This document shows, one piece after another, positions 12,763 through 19,845 of a stretch of DNA of 45,015 nt. A program made the position numbers and the translations under genes. The number at the start of each line of letters is the position of its first letter. Positions within the stretch are counted from its first letter, which is position 1. Source of the DNA: Methanolobus sp. (GTDB lineage Archaea; Halobacteriota; Methanosarcinia; Methanosarcinales; Methanosarcinaceae); assembly GCF_030682845.1 (NCBI RefSeq), contig NZ_JAUXNK010000109.1, forward strand, positions 1-45,015, given 5' to 3'. The notes under the pieces are model-generated. The model had not been told where the DNA came from, did not search any database, and saw only the letters and a program-made list of their open reading frames with translations.

Positions 12763-13245
12763 TTACAGACTCACGTCATTTAGTCTTGCAAATTCTCCGA
12801 ATAACTCTACCGCTGCATTGTTATATGCCATTGCTGCCAATTCTCTTGATGAATGATAACCTAAGTGTCTCATTCTATAATTATGTTTAATCTGTGCAAT
12901 CCATTTTTTAGCTAATTTATGCCAACAAACTCCTTTGTAACCAGACCTAGACGTTAAGGGAACCTTTCTGTTAAATGCGTTTTGGTGGATGCTGCATATC
13001 CTTAAATTCTTTTTTTGGTTGTTTAATCCATTCCCATCTATGTGGTCTGACATCATATTGCAGGGTGTATTCAATAATTCTTGATGCATGGCTATGGTAG
13101 TTCTATGCCCATTGATTCTAACATGACGAATAGCATAACAAGTTCTGGCGCATTGCCTTGGATGCCATTTGAACTGTGATATGTAATCATAATTTTCATC
13201 ATCAATTAGAACCGTTCTATTCTGTGTTAATTTTATCTCTTTCAT
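12763..13245 (-). CDS. HNH homing endonuclease with AP2-like DNA-binding domain, 160 aa
   Basis: Residues about 40-95 form an HNH nuclease: the His pair and Asp in MMSDHIDGNGLNNQKKNLRI include SDHIDGNGLNN, with the final Asn in QNAFNR. Residues about 100-150 (SGYKGVCWHKLAKKWIAQIK, ELAAMAYNNAAVELFGEFAR) form an AP2-like beta-sheet DNA-binding domain. This pairing is typical of free-standing phage homing endonucleases that cut lacking genomes and spread by repair. It lies between the endolysin and small membrane genes, so its insertion kept the lysis cassette intact. Confidence 0.9.
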   Translation of the reverse strand: MKEIKLTQNRTVLIDDENYDYISQFKWHPRQCARTCYAIRHVRINGHRTTIAMHQELLNTPCNMMSDHIDGNGLNNQKKNLRICSIHQNAFNRKVPLTSRSGYKGVCWHKLAKKWIAQIKHNYRMRHLGYHSSRELAAMAYNNAAVELFGEFARLNDVSL

Positions 13246-13247
13246 TA

Positions 13248-13688
13248 TTATGCCCTGAATAAGTAAATTCTGTTTCGTCCCTTTGGTATCTTACCCATGT
13301 CAATATGCAGCCAAGGGACAGTTGCTTCTATTCGCATAATCTTTATGAGCCGTTCATCGTCTTTGTTTTCCATAATATGGAGTCGCATTTTATCATAATC
13401 TGCGCCCTTAATATGGCAATCAGCAGCATTGCCCATTCTATGCTGGCTAAACTGTGCCCCCACAGTGCATTCAGGAGGTCTATAACCGCAATACTGACGT
13501 GCATAGGTAGAAGTGTTCCCCCACCAGTTATTAACCGAAATAGGGCTTCCCAAGAAGTCTCGCAGGCCATCCAAAGAATAAAGCAGATCGGGCGTGAACA
13601 GTTTCCACGCTTCTTGGATTGTTTCCCTTTCACTGTATTTGTAATAAGTATCCCTATCAATAATCTCGTAAATCTGGAAAAAGCGCAT
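13248..13688 (-). CDS. Peptidase M15A endolysin, 146 aa
   Basis: The zinc site of M15A peptidases is visible: SQHRMGNAADCHI gives the S-x-H-x-x-G-x-A-x-D motif (residues about 80-92), and PWLHIDMG supplies the second His. The enzyme should cut D-Ala-containing peptide cross-links of peptidoglycan. There is no signal peptide, so export needs the neighbouring membrane proteins. Start at 13688 after TAGGAGGTAAAAC. The single-domain length suits a globular endolysin without a cell-wall-binding domain, more usual for Gram-negative hosts. Confidence 0.9.
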   Translation of the reverse strand: MRFFQIYEIIDRDTYYKYSERETIQEAWKLFTPDLLYSLDGLRDFLGSPISVNNWWGNTSTYARQYCGYRPPECTVGAQFSQHRMGNAADCHIKGADYDKMRLHIMENKDDERLIKIMRIEATVPWLHIDMGKIPKGRNRIYLFRA

Positions 13689-13698
13689 GTTTTACCTC

Positions 13699-13881
13699 CT
13701 ACTTAACCACCGTCTCTTTAGGTTGTAGCACAGGAATATGTCCCCAAATTCTTTTATGATAGGGACACCACCAACTTCCTCCTGTATCCCTCTCTGCGAC
13801 TCCACAGCGGCACACAGGAACCCATAAAAAACGTCCATAACCAATTGGAATTGGCACTGTATAGTCAACTGCTGTACTCAT
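13699..13881 (-). CDS. Small Cys/His protein of lysis cassette, 60 aa
   Basis: ATG at 13881 lies 8 bases after AAAGGAGG. The sequence PVCRCGVAERDTGGSWWCPY and the following HKRIWGH give three Cys and two His that could bind one zinc. The N-terminal half (DYTVPIPIGYGRFLWVP) is hydrophobic but too broken by Pro and Gly for a membrane helix. It sits between the endolysin and a tail-anchored coiled-coil protein. The function is unknown. Confidence 0.55.
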   Translation of the reverse strand: MSTAVDYTVPIPIGYGRFLWVPVCRCGVAERDTGGSWWCPYHKRIWGHIPVLQPKETVVK

Positions 13882-13896
13882 TCATTTTTCCTCCTT

Positions 13897-14169
13897 TTAT
13901 CGAAACCACAGACCCACCACACCGGTAGCTATTAAAGCCAAGATCAATCTTATAAACCATTTTCCCCAGTCTCGTTTTTTCTCTTCCTGTTTGCTCTCAG
14001 CACAATTGACAGCTGCTATAACTGCAAATCGCTTTTCGTAATCCGCAAATTTTTCAAGGCATGGCAATTTATGGTTGCCGAAATCCTGGCGCAAATCTTC
14101 AATTTTGTTTCCAAGCCTCTCGAATCCAGCATCCACTTTTTGTGTTAAAACTTCAAATTCATTCGGCAT
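13897..14169 (-). CDS. Coiled-coil protein with C-terminal membrane anchor, 90 aa
   Basis: Residues 1-60 are helical with heptad-like spacing (EFEVLTQKVDAGFERLGNKI, EDLRQDFGNHKLPCLEKFAD). A basic patch (KQEEKKRDWGKW) leads into one C-terminal membrane helix (FIRLILALIATGVVGLWF). This layout resembles phage haemolysin/XhlA-like lysis accessory proteins. In the lysis cassette it may support the holin. Start at 14169 after TAGGAGATAATTTATTT. Confidence 0.65.
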   Translation of the reverse strand: MPNEFEVLTQKVDAGFERLGNKIEDLRQDFGNHKLPCLEKFADYEKRFAVIAAVNCAESKQEEKKRDWGKWFIRLILALIATGVVGLWFR

Positions 14170-14290
14170 AAATAAATTATCTCCTAAAGCTAAAACATTA
14201 GAAAAAACCTGTCCAGATAGTTATAAGCCGTCTGTTTAGCTGACGGAGTATCACTTTTCTAATTTCGCCCGTTCGTCTATCGCCTGAGCT

Positions 14291-14530
14291 TCATAATCCT
14301 TCAGGTATTAGAGAATCAATGACAGTTTGTATTTTATTTTTTTCGGCTTGTTTCTCGTTCGCTTTTGCTTCCTGCTCTCTTAAATATTTTTCAAATGTCA
14401 TTTTTAATTCTTCAAGATTCTCTGTTTGTGATAAAAAATGGAAAATCTTTTCTCCTGTATTTTCACAAATAAAGAACTCTCCCGTTAATGTATCGTGCCC
14501 ATCAACTGCGCCATTAAATACAATTTTCAT
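14291..14530 (-). CDS. Possible tail-fibre assembly partner, 79 aa
   Basis: ATG at 14530 follows GAAGGAGTAGAAAA, which lies in the last codons of the repeat-bearing fibre gene. A strand-rich N-terminus (KIVFNGAVDGHDTLTGEFFI) is followed by a charged helix (LREQEAKANEKQAEKNKIQT). Its position directly behind a fibre gene and tight coupling suggest a chaperone or small partner for that fibre. No family is recognised. Confidence 0.55.
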   Translation of the reverse strand: MKIVFNGAVDGHDTLTGEFFICENTGEKIFHFLSQTENLEELKMTFEKYLREQEAKANEKQAEKNKIQTVIDSLIPEGL

Positions 14531-14534
14531 TTTT

Positions 14535-15605
14535 CTACTCCTTCATTCCTGAAAATAGTGAAGTCATGACTCGATTGCCCGTGCCTGAAATTGCTACCGC
14601 ACAAAACAAAGCTAATCCAGGACTCCAGCAAACTGAAAACCAGCTATTATCTGCCGCTGATGTGCGGATAGTCCACGTAATCCCATCGGGGCTGGTCATT
14701 ACCCTATTGCCCGTGCCTGTATAAGCTACCGCACAAAACAAAGCTAATCCAGGACTCCAGCAAACTGAAAACCAGCTATTATCTGCCGCTGATGTGCGAA
14801 TTGTCCACGTAATGCCATCAGGGCTGGTCATTACCCTATTGCCCGTGCCTGAATTTGCTACCGCACAAAACACAGCTAATCCAGGACTCCAGCAAACTGA
14901 GTACCAGCTATTATCTGCCGCTGATGTGCGGATAGTCCAGTTACTGACGATTAAAGAGGATGTGAATGGACGCACTGATAAGACTACTGAAAATAAAGCT
15001 GTTCCATTGCATTGAATTAACCGAGCCTCGCCTGGATACACAACGGATGTAGTCGCTCCATCTATCGTCTCCGCGGCATTGGGGTCTAATGTGACCTCTC
15101 CCGTTCCTGAGTTTCGATAATAGCAATACCAGCCGGAACCGAGAGTGGCCGCCGCCGTGAACGTCTGCGTAAACGTGCCGCCGGTGATGTCTATAAGGGT
15201 CTTTCTGTCGTCTTTGGTGAGAATAGTATTGGTTGTGCGGGGGGAACGGATTATCTTATGCAACTCCTCCACTACTCCCTCTATCTCCTCCAACACCTCA
15301 GTAAATATGGCGAGAATATATTTATCCCCCTCAACCCATACTTGCTGCGCCCCATCGCCAATAGCATTTCTTGCCTTAATCGTAAGGGTATTGCCAGTGC
15401 GAGACTTAATGTTTATCCCTTCCCTTGCAGAACTCATGTGAGGGGCTACAACGGTTGAAGGAAAAACCACTATTATAAAGTTTGCTGTGGGCAAGACGCC
15501 GCTGGAACCATTGGGGACTATGGCAAAAGTAGTATCCTCTCCCTGTGCAGAGGTTACGCCCCCAGCACCTATTGTACCGAAACAAAAGTTCGAAAGTTTG
15601 AACAT
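14535..15605 (-). CDS. Tail fibre / receptor-binding candidate with three C-terminal repeats, 356 aa
   Basis: Residues 1-115 form a beta-rich adaptor domain (IGAGGVTSAQGEDTTFAI, HMSSAREGINIKSR) that recurs in the protein at 18488-18850. A helix (VLEEIEGVVEELHKIIR) and a strand-rich middle follow. Residues 223-356 are three 44-residue repeats (WTIRTSAADNSW, SVCWSPGL, TGNRVMTSPDGIT) like blades of a phage beta-propeller. The repeats are nearly identical except at a few fixed positions. The likely role is host receptor recognition at the fibre tip, inferred from repeats and position. Start at 15605 after TAAGGAGGAAGT. Confidence 0.75.
   Translation of the reverse strand: MFKLSNFCFGTIGAGGVTSAQGEDTTFAIVPNGSSGVLPTANFIIVVFPSTVVAPHMSSAREGINIKSRTGNTLTIKARNAIGDGAQQVWVEGDKYILAIFTEVLEEIEGVVEELHKIIRSPRTTNTILTKDDRKTLIDITGGTFTQTFTAAATLGSGWYCYYRNSGTGEVTLDPNAAETIDGATTSVVYPGEARLIQCNGTALFSVVLSVRPFTSSLIVSNWTIRTSAADNSWYSVCWSPGLAVFCAVANSGTGNRVMTSPDGITWTIRTSAADNSWFSVCWSPGLALFCAVAYTGTGNRVMTSPDGITWTIRTSAADNSWFSVCWSPGLALFCAVAISGTGNRVMTSLFSGMKE
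14538..14939 (-). repeat. Three tandem 132-bp repeats in fibre gene
   Basis: Units of 44 codons cover residues 223-266, 267-310 and 311-356; the last is cut short and ends differently. Differences cluster: Tyr/Phe/Phe at unit position 13, Val/Leu/Leu at 23, and Asn-Ser / Tyr-Thr / Ile-Ser at 29-30 (AAT, TAT, ATT codons). Most other codons are the same. Confidence 0.9.
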
Positions 15606-16039
15606 ACTTCCTCCTTATTATTTAAAAATTCATAAGCTATTGTATTTATTAGCTCCATATTTATATTTTTCAAAATACTATGATAAATATCATTATGCAA
15701 TGTTTTAGGAACATAGATAACATGTTCTTTATCTATATGATGCCCATGCGCTCCTTCAAAATAATTATTCAAAGGGGTGAATCCAAATTGTTTACGTTTA
15801 GCCTTAGATTTTCTTTTCGTTTCTTTCCCCTTTAAAGATTGGCAGTATATCTTCATTGCTTTGTAGTGTGCTAACCGATGGTTTCTGCCATATATTTTCC
15901 CTTCCTCGCGGTGTGTTAAACGGTAATCTCTTTGATATGCCTTTATTTCTTCAGCGTGCTTTTGATGCTGTATTTTTATTTCTTCAGCGTGTGTTTGATA
16001 ATAAGCCTTATTGTATGCCTTTCTCTTTTCAATATCCAA
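15569..16039 (-). CDS. HNH-like endonuclease with helical N-terminus, 156 aa
   Basis: The C-terminal half carries FTPLNNYFEGAHGHHIDKEH and VIYVPKTLHNDIYHSILKN, a His-His-x-Asp plus later His/Asn pattern of a known HNH-like phage nuclease group. The N-terminal half is basic and repeats HAEEIK / YRLTHREE units, probably DNA-binding helices. It starts at a TTG at 16039 after GGAGGCAATGGGGTT. It overlaps the start of the fibre gene by 37 bases, which suggests an inserted mobile gene that now supplies upstream sequence to the fibre. Confidence 0.65.
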   Translation of the reverse strand: MDIEKRKAYNKAYYQTHAEEIKIQHQKHAEEIKAYQRDYRLTHREEGKIYGRNHRLAHYKAMKIYCQSLKGKETKRKSKAKRKQFGFTPLNNYFEGAHGHHIDKEHVIYVPKTLHNDIYHSILKNINMELINTIAYEFLNNKEEVCSNFRTFVSVQ

Positions 16040-16053
16040 ACCCCATTGCCTCC

Positions 16054-16335
16054 TTACGTGAATATTTCGTAAACGGTTAGCACGATGGTCTCTCCACGAC
16101 CTGTCTCTCCGCCAATAGTTAGTATTGGCTGGATTCGGTACTCTCCTGCCTGCGATAAGTCCCCTTCATTAACAAAATATCTCAAATAATTAGAGCCATA
16201 AATGTCGGGAACCCATTCTGTTAAGGTCTGGTCTGGTTTTCTAACTTTTAAGGCAATATCTGTCGCAGAAGAAATATCTTCTTGCATGTCTATTACAAGT
16301 ATTGTCCACTCGTCGTCTTTATAAACCCGCGGCAC
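16054..16335 (-). CDS. Tail accessory protein, Ig-like beta sandwich, 93 aa
   Basis: GTG at 16335 follows TGAGGACTATAAC. The sequence (PRVYKDDEWTILVIDMQEDI, ALKVRKPDQTLTEWVPDIYG, LRYFVNEGDLSQAGEYRIQP, RGETIVLTVYEIF) is a recurrent phage tail-region protein of about 90-110 residues with alternating strands. Its relatives sit among fibre genes. It is probably a small virion or baseplate-like component; the role is inferred. Confidence 0.65.
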   Translation of the reverse strand: MPRVYKDDEWTILVIDMQEDISSATDIALKVRKPDQTLTEWVPDIYGSNYLRYFVNEGDLSQAGEYRIQPILTIGGETGRGETIVLTVYEIFT

Positions 16336-16345
16336 GTTATAGTCC

Positions 16346-16465
16346 TCATTTTCTCAGTTTAGACTTAAAAAATACCGTAAAGATAAAAGAACTTAACTCT
16401 TTTATCTTCCACCATAAATTAAAACTTCCTGATGATATGCTTCCTATTATATCGTTACCTAACAT
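16346..16465 (-). CDS. Micro-ORF 3 of a tandem duplicated set, 39 aa
   Basis: ATG at 16465. The first 27 codons match micro-ORF 2 almost exactly (LGNDIIGSISSGSFNLWWKI), then the sequence diverges and ends early (TVFFKSKLRK). Its stop lies in the ribosome-site region of the next gene. There is no strong ribosome site of its own, so it probably relies on coupling to the upstream copy. Alternatively it is a decaying copy. Confidence 0.45.
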   Translation of the reverse strand: MLGNDIIGSISSGSFNLWWKIKELSSFIFTVFFKSKLRK

Positions 16466-16470
16466 TTTTT

Positions 16471-16629
16471 TCAAGGTTTCTGTCTAATTATACTGGATTT
16501 TAACTCCACCTGTTTAGTTATTCCTGACTTAAAAAGCATTAAAAAGATAAAGGACGACAACTCCTTTATTTTCCACCATAAATTAAAACTTCCTGATGAT
16601 ATGCTTCCTATTATATCGTTACCTAACAT
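16471..16629 (-). CDS. Micro-ORF 2 of a tandem duplicated set, 52 aa
   Basis: ATG at 16629, six bases after the stop of micro-ORF 1 with only A residues between. The N-terminus is nearly the same as micro-ORF 3. The C-terminus (ITKQVELKSSIIRQKP) is nearly the same as that of micro-ORF 1 (LTKQVELKSSIIKQKL). Ordered Gly-Ser turns (GSISSGSF) recall short phage structural peptides. No family is known to me. Confidence 0.5.
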   Translation of the reverse strand: MLGNDIIGSISSGSFNLWWKIKELSSFIFLMLFKSGITKQVELKSSIIRQKP

Positions 16630-16634
16630 TTTTT

Positions 16635-16808
16635 TCAAAGCTTCTGTTTAATTATGCTGGATTTTAGCTCCACCTGTTTAGTTAGTTCTGACTGTAATCT
16701 AACTATCCTGATTATCCCCGACCGTAAATTGACCAATTCTCCCCTTATCTGCCGATATGGTATAAAGCTTCCCAGCGGAAAGCTTCCCACTATAATCCTG
16801 CCTAACAT
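16635..16808 (-). CDS. Micro-ORF 1 of a tandem duplicated set, 57 aa
   Basis: ATG at 16808 follows GAAGGGGAAGAAATACC. The product begins LGRIIVGSFPLGSFIPY, followed by strand- and helix-like basic segments (VNLRSGIIRIVRLQSELTKQ). This is the most diverged copy and the only one with a clear ribosome site, so it may be the ancestral unit. The GSFPLGSF pattern recalls small Gly-turn proteins found in some phage tail regions. Confidence 0.55.
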   Translation of the reverse strand: MLGRIIVGSFPLGSFIPYRQIRGELVNLRSGIIRIVRLQSELTKQVELKSSIIKQKL

Positions 16809-16824
16809 CGGTATTTCTTCCCCT

Positions 16825-16896
16825 TCAGAATCCCCTTATCCCAAAGACATACATCCCAATTGCAAAGGCAATCGTTATTAGAATGCCATCATACAT
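16825..16896 (-). CDS. 23-aa membrane microprotein
   Basis: ATG at 16896 follows GGGAGCGCGAAAG. It encodes a single hydrophobic stretch (GILITIAFAIGMYVFGIRG). It lies between a tail protein gene and the micro-ORF set. It may be a true membrane peptide, but it is very short, so confidence is low. Confidence 0.4.
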   Translation of the reverse strand: MYDGILITIAFAIGMYVFGIRGF

Positions 16897-16910
16897 TCTT
16901 TCGCGCTCCC

Positions 16911-17624
16911 TTAATCTATCGCCGAGAAGTCCCCGCTAATTTCATAAGTTACCGTCAACTGCGCACCGCTAACCACATCAACGACAGGAGAGAGGACGGA
17001 ACGCTCCATCATAAAATCGCCCGAGCCATTGAACATGTAACCGTACCAATAAAGTCCAATTTCTTTTACGGTGATAAGACCTCCTGAATTATTGTTAAAA
17101 AATCTTCCAAGCGTTCCCTTCCATATTTTTGTTTCTGAATTATAATTTTGTGTTGGTATAGCCATAGCAACATACGAAAAATTTCCGGCGGCAGTTCCAG
17201 CAGGTATGATTACTGCAAGAGCAAATTGGTTAGCGTTGAAGGCTGTATCTACAGTTCCAACTACTATACCATATGTATTGGTTATTCCGTTGTTTGCAAA
17301 ACCGCTGCCTAAAATAAGGCCGCTGAGTGCAATCGGAGTTCTCGTCGTAAGACTCGTAATCGCACCGCTTGTTTTTTTACCCGACATTTTACCTACACCA
17401 AAAGTGCCTGTGCCATCACCTCCGACATTGGACGCAGTGCCTAATAAAAGATTATAGAAATTCCTCGTCCAACTATGCCCCCTCTGGACATCATCAAAAG
17501 TCAGCACTCCATTTTTATCATGCACCTGAAGGTGGATAAAAACTTCGGGTGGCGGTTGGACTTTAAGTTCAAGACATATGTTTTTTAACTCTACAAATCT
17601 TGCTTCTTCGATTGGATTTAGCAT
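16911..17624 (-). CDS. Tail/virion structural protein, 237 aa
   Basis: Starts at 17624 after GGAGGTAAAA. The N-terminal part (FIHLQVHDKNGVLTFDDVQR, GHSWTRNFYNLLLG) is a pattern seen in phage tail-region proteins. The remainder is long, Gly/Asn/Thr-rich beta sequence (ALSGLILGSGFANNGITNTY, GGLITVKEIGLYWYGYMFNG) ending in QLTVTYEISGDF. It resembles collar or baseplate-like structural proteins. The precise role is unknown. Confidence 0.7.
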   Translation of the reverse strand: MLNPIEEARFVELKNICLELKVQPPPEVFIHLQVHDKNGVLTFDDVQRGHSWTRNFYNLLLGTASNVGGDGTGTFGVGKMSGKKTSGAITSLTTRTPIALSGLILGSGFANNGITNTYGIVVGTVDTAFNANQFALAVIIPAGTAAGNFSYVAMAIPTQNYNSETKIWKGTLGRFFNNNSGGLITVKEIGLYWYGYMFNGSGDFMMERSVLSPVVDVVSGAQLTVTYEISGDFSAID

Positions 17625-17633
17625 TTTTACCTC

Positions 17634-18119
17634 CTAATCTTTAGTCCAGAGACTATGCGTTCCTGACTGTGAGCCGGATGTATTTATAGCAGCGCCTCCA
17701 GGGGTTGCTGATACATTATAGGTGTTCTCTAATGGGTCTTTCACATAATAGTGTGTATATCTTACAATCCCCGTCGGCAAGGCACCGGTGGTGTTAAAAA
17801 ATATCTCATGATTCGCGGCCAATCCATGTGCCGCTTTTGTCACCACGCAGGGAGACGCAATGGTCATGGTGCACGTCCCTGCATCCGAAAAAGTAGCGAC
17901 GGCGGTGCTTACAGCAATCGAAGGAACGGCAGGAACTGATAATTCAATTGTTTGAGATACCGGCGCTTCCGCAATTACGGCGGTGCTCACAGAAATCGTT
18001 GGAATAGCAGGAACAGTCAATGTGATAAGAATTTTTCTCATCCACATCCATTCCCTTGCTAAAGAGTGGCCCCATCTCCAGAATCTATTTCTGCGGGCGA
18101 ACAAAAGATAACTATCCAT
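17634..18119 (-). CDS. Virion-associated beta-rich protein, 161 aa
   Basis: Residues about 85-160 form a recurrent phage domain (PCVVTKAAHGLAANHEIFFN, TTGALPTGIVRYTHYYV, SQSGTHSLW). Before it lie repeated VPAIPTISVSTAV / VPAVPSIAVSTAV segments. The start is uncertain: 18119 has a weak ribosome site, while ATGs at 18047 and 18041 follow AAGGGAATGG and would remove a basic, aromatic N-terminus. Probably a fibre or decoration component. Confidence 0.6.
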   Translation of the reverse strand: MDSYLLFARRNRFWRWGHSLAREWMWMRKILITLTVPAIPTISVSTAVIAEAPVSQTIELSVPAVPSIAVSTAVATFSDAGTCTMTIASPCVVTKAAHGLAANHEIFFNTTGALPTGIVRYTHYYVKDPLENTYNVSATPGGAAINTSGSQSGTHSLWTKD

Positions 18120-18124
18120 AATAA

Positions 18125-18478
18125 CTAATCCGTAATAGTATTAACAAAAGCCCTTATTTTTATGACATTAGTTACTTGAGCAAATGCCCTTATTTCTACT
18201 GCATTCTGGAGAATAAAACCTGGTTCAATAGGAATCCAACCAACTTTACATGGAATAGTTACCTTCATTGGTAAACTATCTCCACTACCTTCTTCAATAG
18301 AAAGTTCACCATCGGATGTATGTCCATTGTAAGCCCAGAGCCATATCTCATCAAAAGTCCCAAGTGTTGTTCCTGCAACCGCAGTGTGGATAAGAGTTCC
18401 TGGCGTTGCAGTAGCTGCAACTTTGATTGATTTTCCATCTATGCTGTTTGATGACTTTCTTTTAAGAAAAGATGCCAT
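18125..18478 (-). CDS. Hypothetical virion protein, 117 aa
   Basis: ATG at 18478 follows CATAGGAGGTGCAA. A basic N-terminus (FLKRKSSNSIDGKSIKVAAT) is followed by a beta-rich body (FDEIWLWAYNGHTSDGELSI, VTIPCKVGWIPIEPGFILQN, VTNVIKIRAFVNTI). This resembles small phage head/tail decoration folds. It lies within the fibre gene cluster. Confidence 0.6.
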   Translation of the reverse strand: MASFLKRKSSNSIDGKSIKVAATATPGTLIHTAVAGTTLGTFDEIWLWAYNGHTSDGELSIEEGSGDSLPMKVTIPCKVGWIPIEPGFILQNAVEIRAFAQVTNVIKIRAFVNTITD

Positions 18479-18487
18479 TTGCACCTC

Positions 18488-18850
18488 CTATGAAAAAACT
18501 TGGCAACCAAGAAAATCGAGAAAACTTTCTACATTTTCAGCCGTTATCGAAAGAAGATATTTACTTCCCGCATCCCATGCTTGCTGTCCTCCGCCGCCAG
18601 CGACATTTCTCGTTTTTATGGTAAGAGTATTAACGGAACGAGACTTAATGCGTATTCCCTCTCTTGCAGAGGACATATGCGGGGCATCGCTGGTTGAAAG
18701 ATAAATAATTATTATGAATTCGCCAGTTGCAGGCAAGTAACCACTGGTAGAATCAGGCGTCACCGTAAATGTTGTGTTCTCACCCTGCGCGGAAGTTATG
18801 CCTCCGGCGCCTATAATTCCAAAAGAGAAATTGCTGAATTTTATTGACAT
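18488..18850 (-). CDS. Short adaptor-domain protein paralogous to fibre N-terminus, 120 aa
   Basis: Almost the whole protein (FSNFSFGIIGAGGITSAQGE, APHMSSAREGIRIKSR, TLTIKTRNVAGGGGQQAW) aligns with residues 1-115 of the fibre at 14535-15605. It lacks the repeat-bearing C-terminus. It may be an attachment module without a tip, a partner that competes for the same socket, or the remainder of a split fibre. Start at 18850 after AGAAAGCGAT. Confidence 0.7.
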   Translation of the reverse strand: MSIKFSNFSFGIIGAGGITSAQGENTTFTVTPDSTSGYLPATGEFIIIIYLSTSDAPHMSSAREGIRIKSRSVNTLTIKTRNVAGGGGQQAWDAGSKYLLSITAENVESFLDFLGCQVFS

Positions 18851-18858
18851 ATCGCTTT

Positions 18859-18933
18859 CTACTTTTTATCTGTAGCCTTGAACTTATCTATTGTCCATTC
18901 CGCTTTAAGTCTTAAACTATCTTCTGTTTTCAT
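18859..18933 (-). CDS. 24-aa microprotein
   Basis: ATG at 18933 follows TAGAGGTGAAAAA. It encodes one charged amphipathic helix (KTEDSLRLKAEWTIDKFKAT). Short conserved genes of this kind occur in phage tail regions. Coupled to the adaptor gene downstream. The function is unknown. Confidence 0.45.
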   Translation of the reverse strand: MKTEDSLRLKAEWTIDKFKATDKK

Positions 18934-18966
18934 TTTTTCACCTCTAATATGATTTAATTTCCTTTT

Positions 18967-19323
18967 TTAAAATTCATCCACACACTGAAAAATCTTTTTT
19001 GTTGCTGAAGATTTAATCAAGTCAGCGGCAAAGCCAGTGGTTATATAATCGCCTAGTTCAGCATTTATTATTCGATCCACGATCAACGCTGAATACGATC
19101 CTGTAATTCCATAATTTCCTGTTTCAGAATTTATTGATCGCCCCGCCGAAAGTATCGCATCAATACCAGCAATTGCGTAATTGCCTGGACTTGCGAATAA
19201 AAGTCTATTTGCTAATGTTCCCGCCGCTATGCCCGATATAGAATAAGAGCTTGGTTCAGCATTTATTGAATAAGCTGCTGCTTCTCCCTCAAAATTAAAT
19301 GGAAATGTGTATGGAAAGGGCAT
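18967..19323 (-). CDS. Repeat protein with four YxITG-type units, 118 aa
   Basis: After a Phe/Pro-rich start, four units of about 22-24 residues follow the pattern (I)NAExGxYxITGxxAxLxxxRxI: SSYSISGIAAGTLANRL, GNYAIAGIDAILSAGR, GNYGITGSYSALIVDR, GDYITTGFAADLIKS. I know this repeat from other phage tail-cluster proteins. It probably makes a small beta repeat structure on the virion. Start at 19323, just after the upstream gene's stop. Confidence 0.7.
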   Translation of the reverse strand: MPFPYTFPFNFEGEAAAYSINAEPSSYSISGIAAGTLANRLLFASPGNYAIAGIDAILSAGRSINSETGNYGITGSYSALIVDRIINAELGDYITTGFAADLIKSSATKKIFQCVDEF

Positions 19324-19845
19324 TTAATTCACCCGCTTATACCTCATAACACTTCCCGCCTTGACTGTTACAGCAGTGCCCGACACTTCAGTTTTGAACC
19401 TGAGAATAAATGCCCCTGCATTAGCCCCGTTCTGAACAATTATATCCAGCTTGGAGGGATAGTTCGTGTTGGCAGCGCCTACTGAAACAGAAGGCGTGCC
19501 AGTATCATATGTATTATTGCAAAGCGTGCAACAACTTGCATAGAGTGTAAAAGCAATCGGGATATGAGCCACTATCCCCACTGCTACTGGTGCAGCAGGC
19601 CCACTACAGCCAAAGGCTATTCCTGCCGCAGTACCGGCGCTCTGGAATATCAGCCATGCCTCGATGATATAGGTCTTGTTGGCAAGCATGTTGAAGGATA
19701 ATTCAGTAATACTCGCAAAGACGGCCGCCGATTCGCTTACATCCGCCGTGGTAATAAGAGTTTCCTCTCCACCTATGTGTAAAGTTGCATCCTCAAATTC
19801 TGCTTGTGTTAGTTCTGTCCCAACTGATTGATGTTTTATAGCCAT
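19324..19845 (-). CDS. Jelly-roll-like tail protein, 173 aa
   Basis: The pattern of an N-terminal linker (HQSVGTELTQAEFEDATLHI) followed by strands (ITELSFNMLANKTYIIEAWL, AGTAAGIAFGCSGPA) and a final ILRFKTEVSGTAVTVKAGSV plus MRYKRV is typical of phage tail-end jelly-roll (C1q/TNF-like) domains. Such domains trimerise and often contact receptors. The start overlaps the stop of the 50-aa gene (TAATGG). Confidence 0.7.
   Translation of the reverse strand: MAIKHQSVGTELTQAEFEDATLHIGGEETLITTADVSESAAVFASITELSFNMLANKTYIIEAWLIFQSAGTAAGIAFGCSGPAAPVAVGIVAHIPIAFTLYASCCTLCNNTYDTGTPSVSVGAANTNYPSKLDIIVQNGANAGAFILRFKTEVSGTAVTVKAGSVMRYKRVN

Noticed and set aside
14228-14246. A terminator between the 90-aa and 79-aa genes
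   Set aside because: CCGTC and GACGG form only a 5-bp stem with a mismatch beside it, and no T run follows on either strand.
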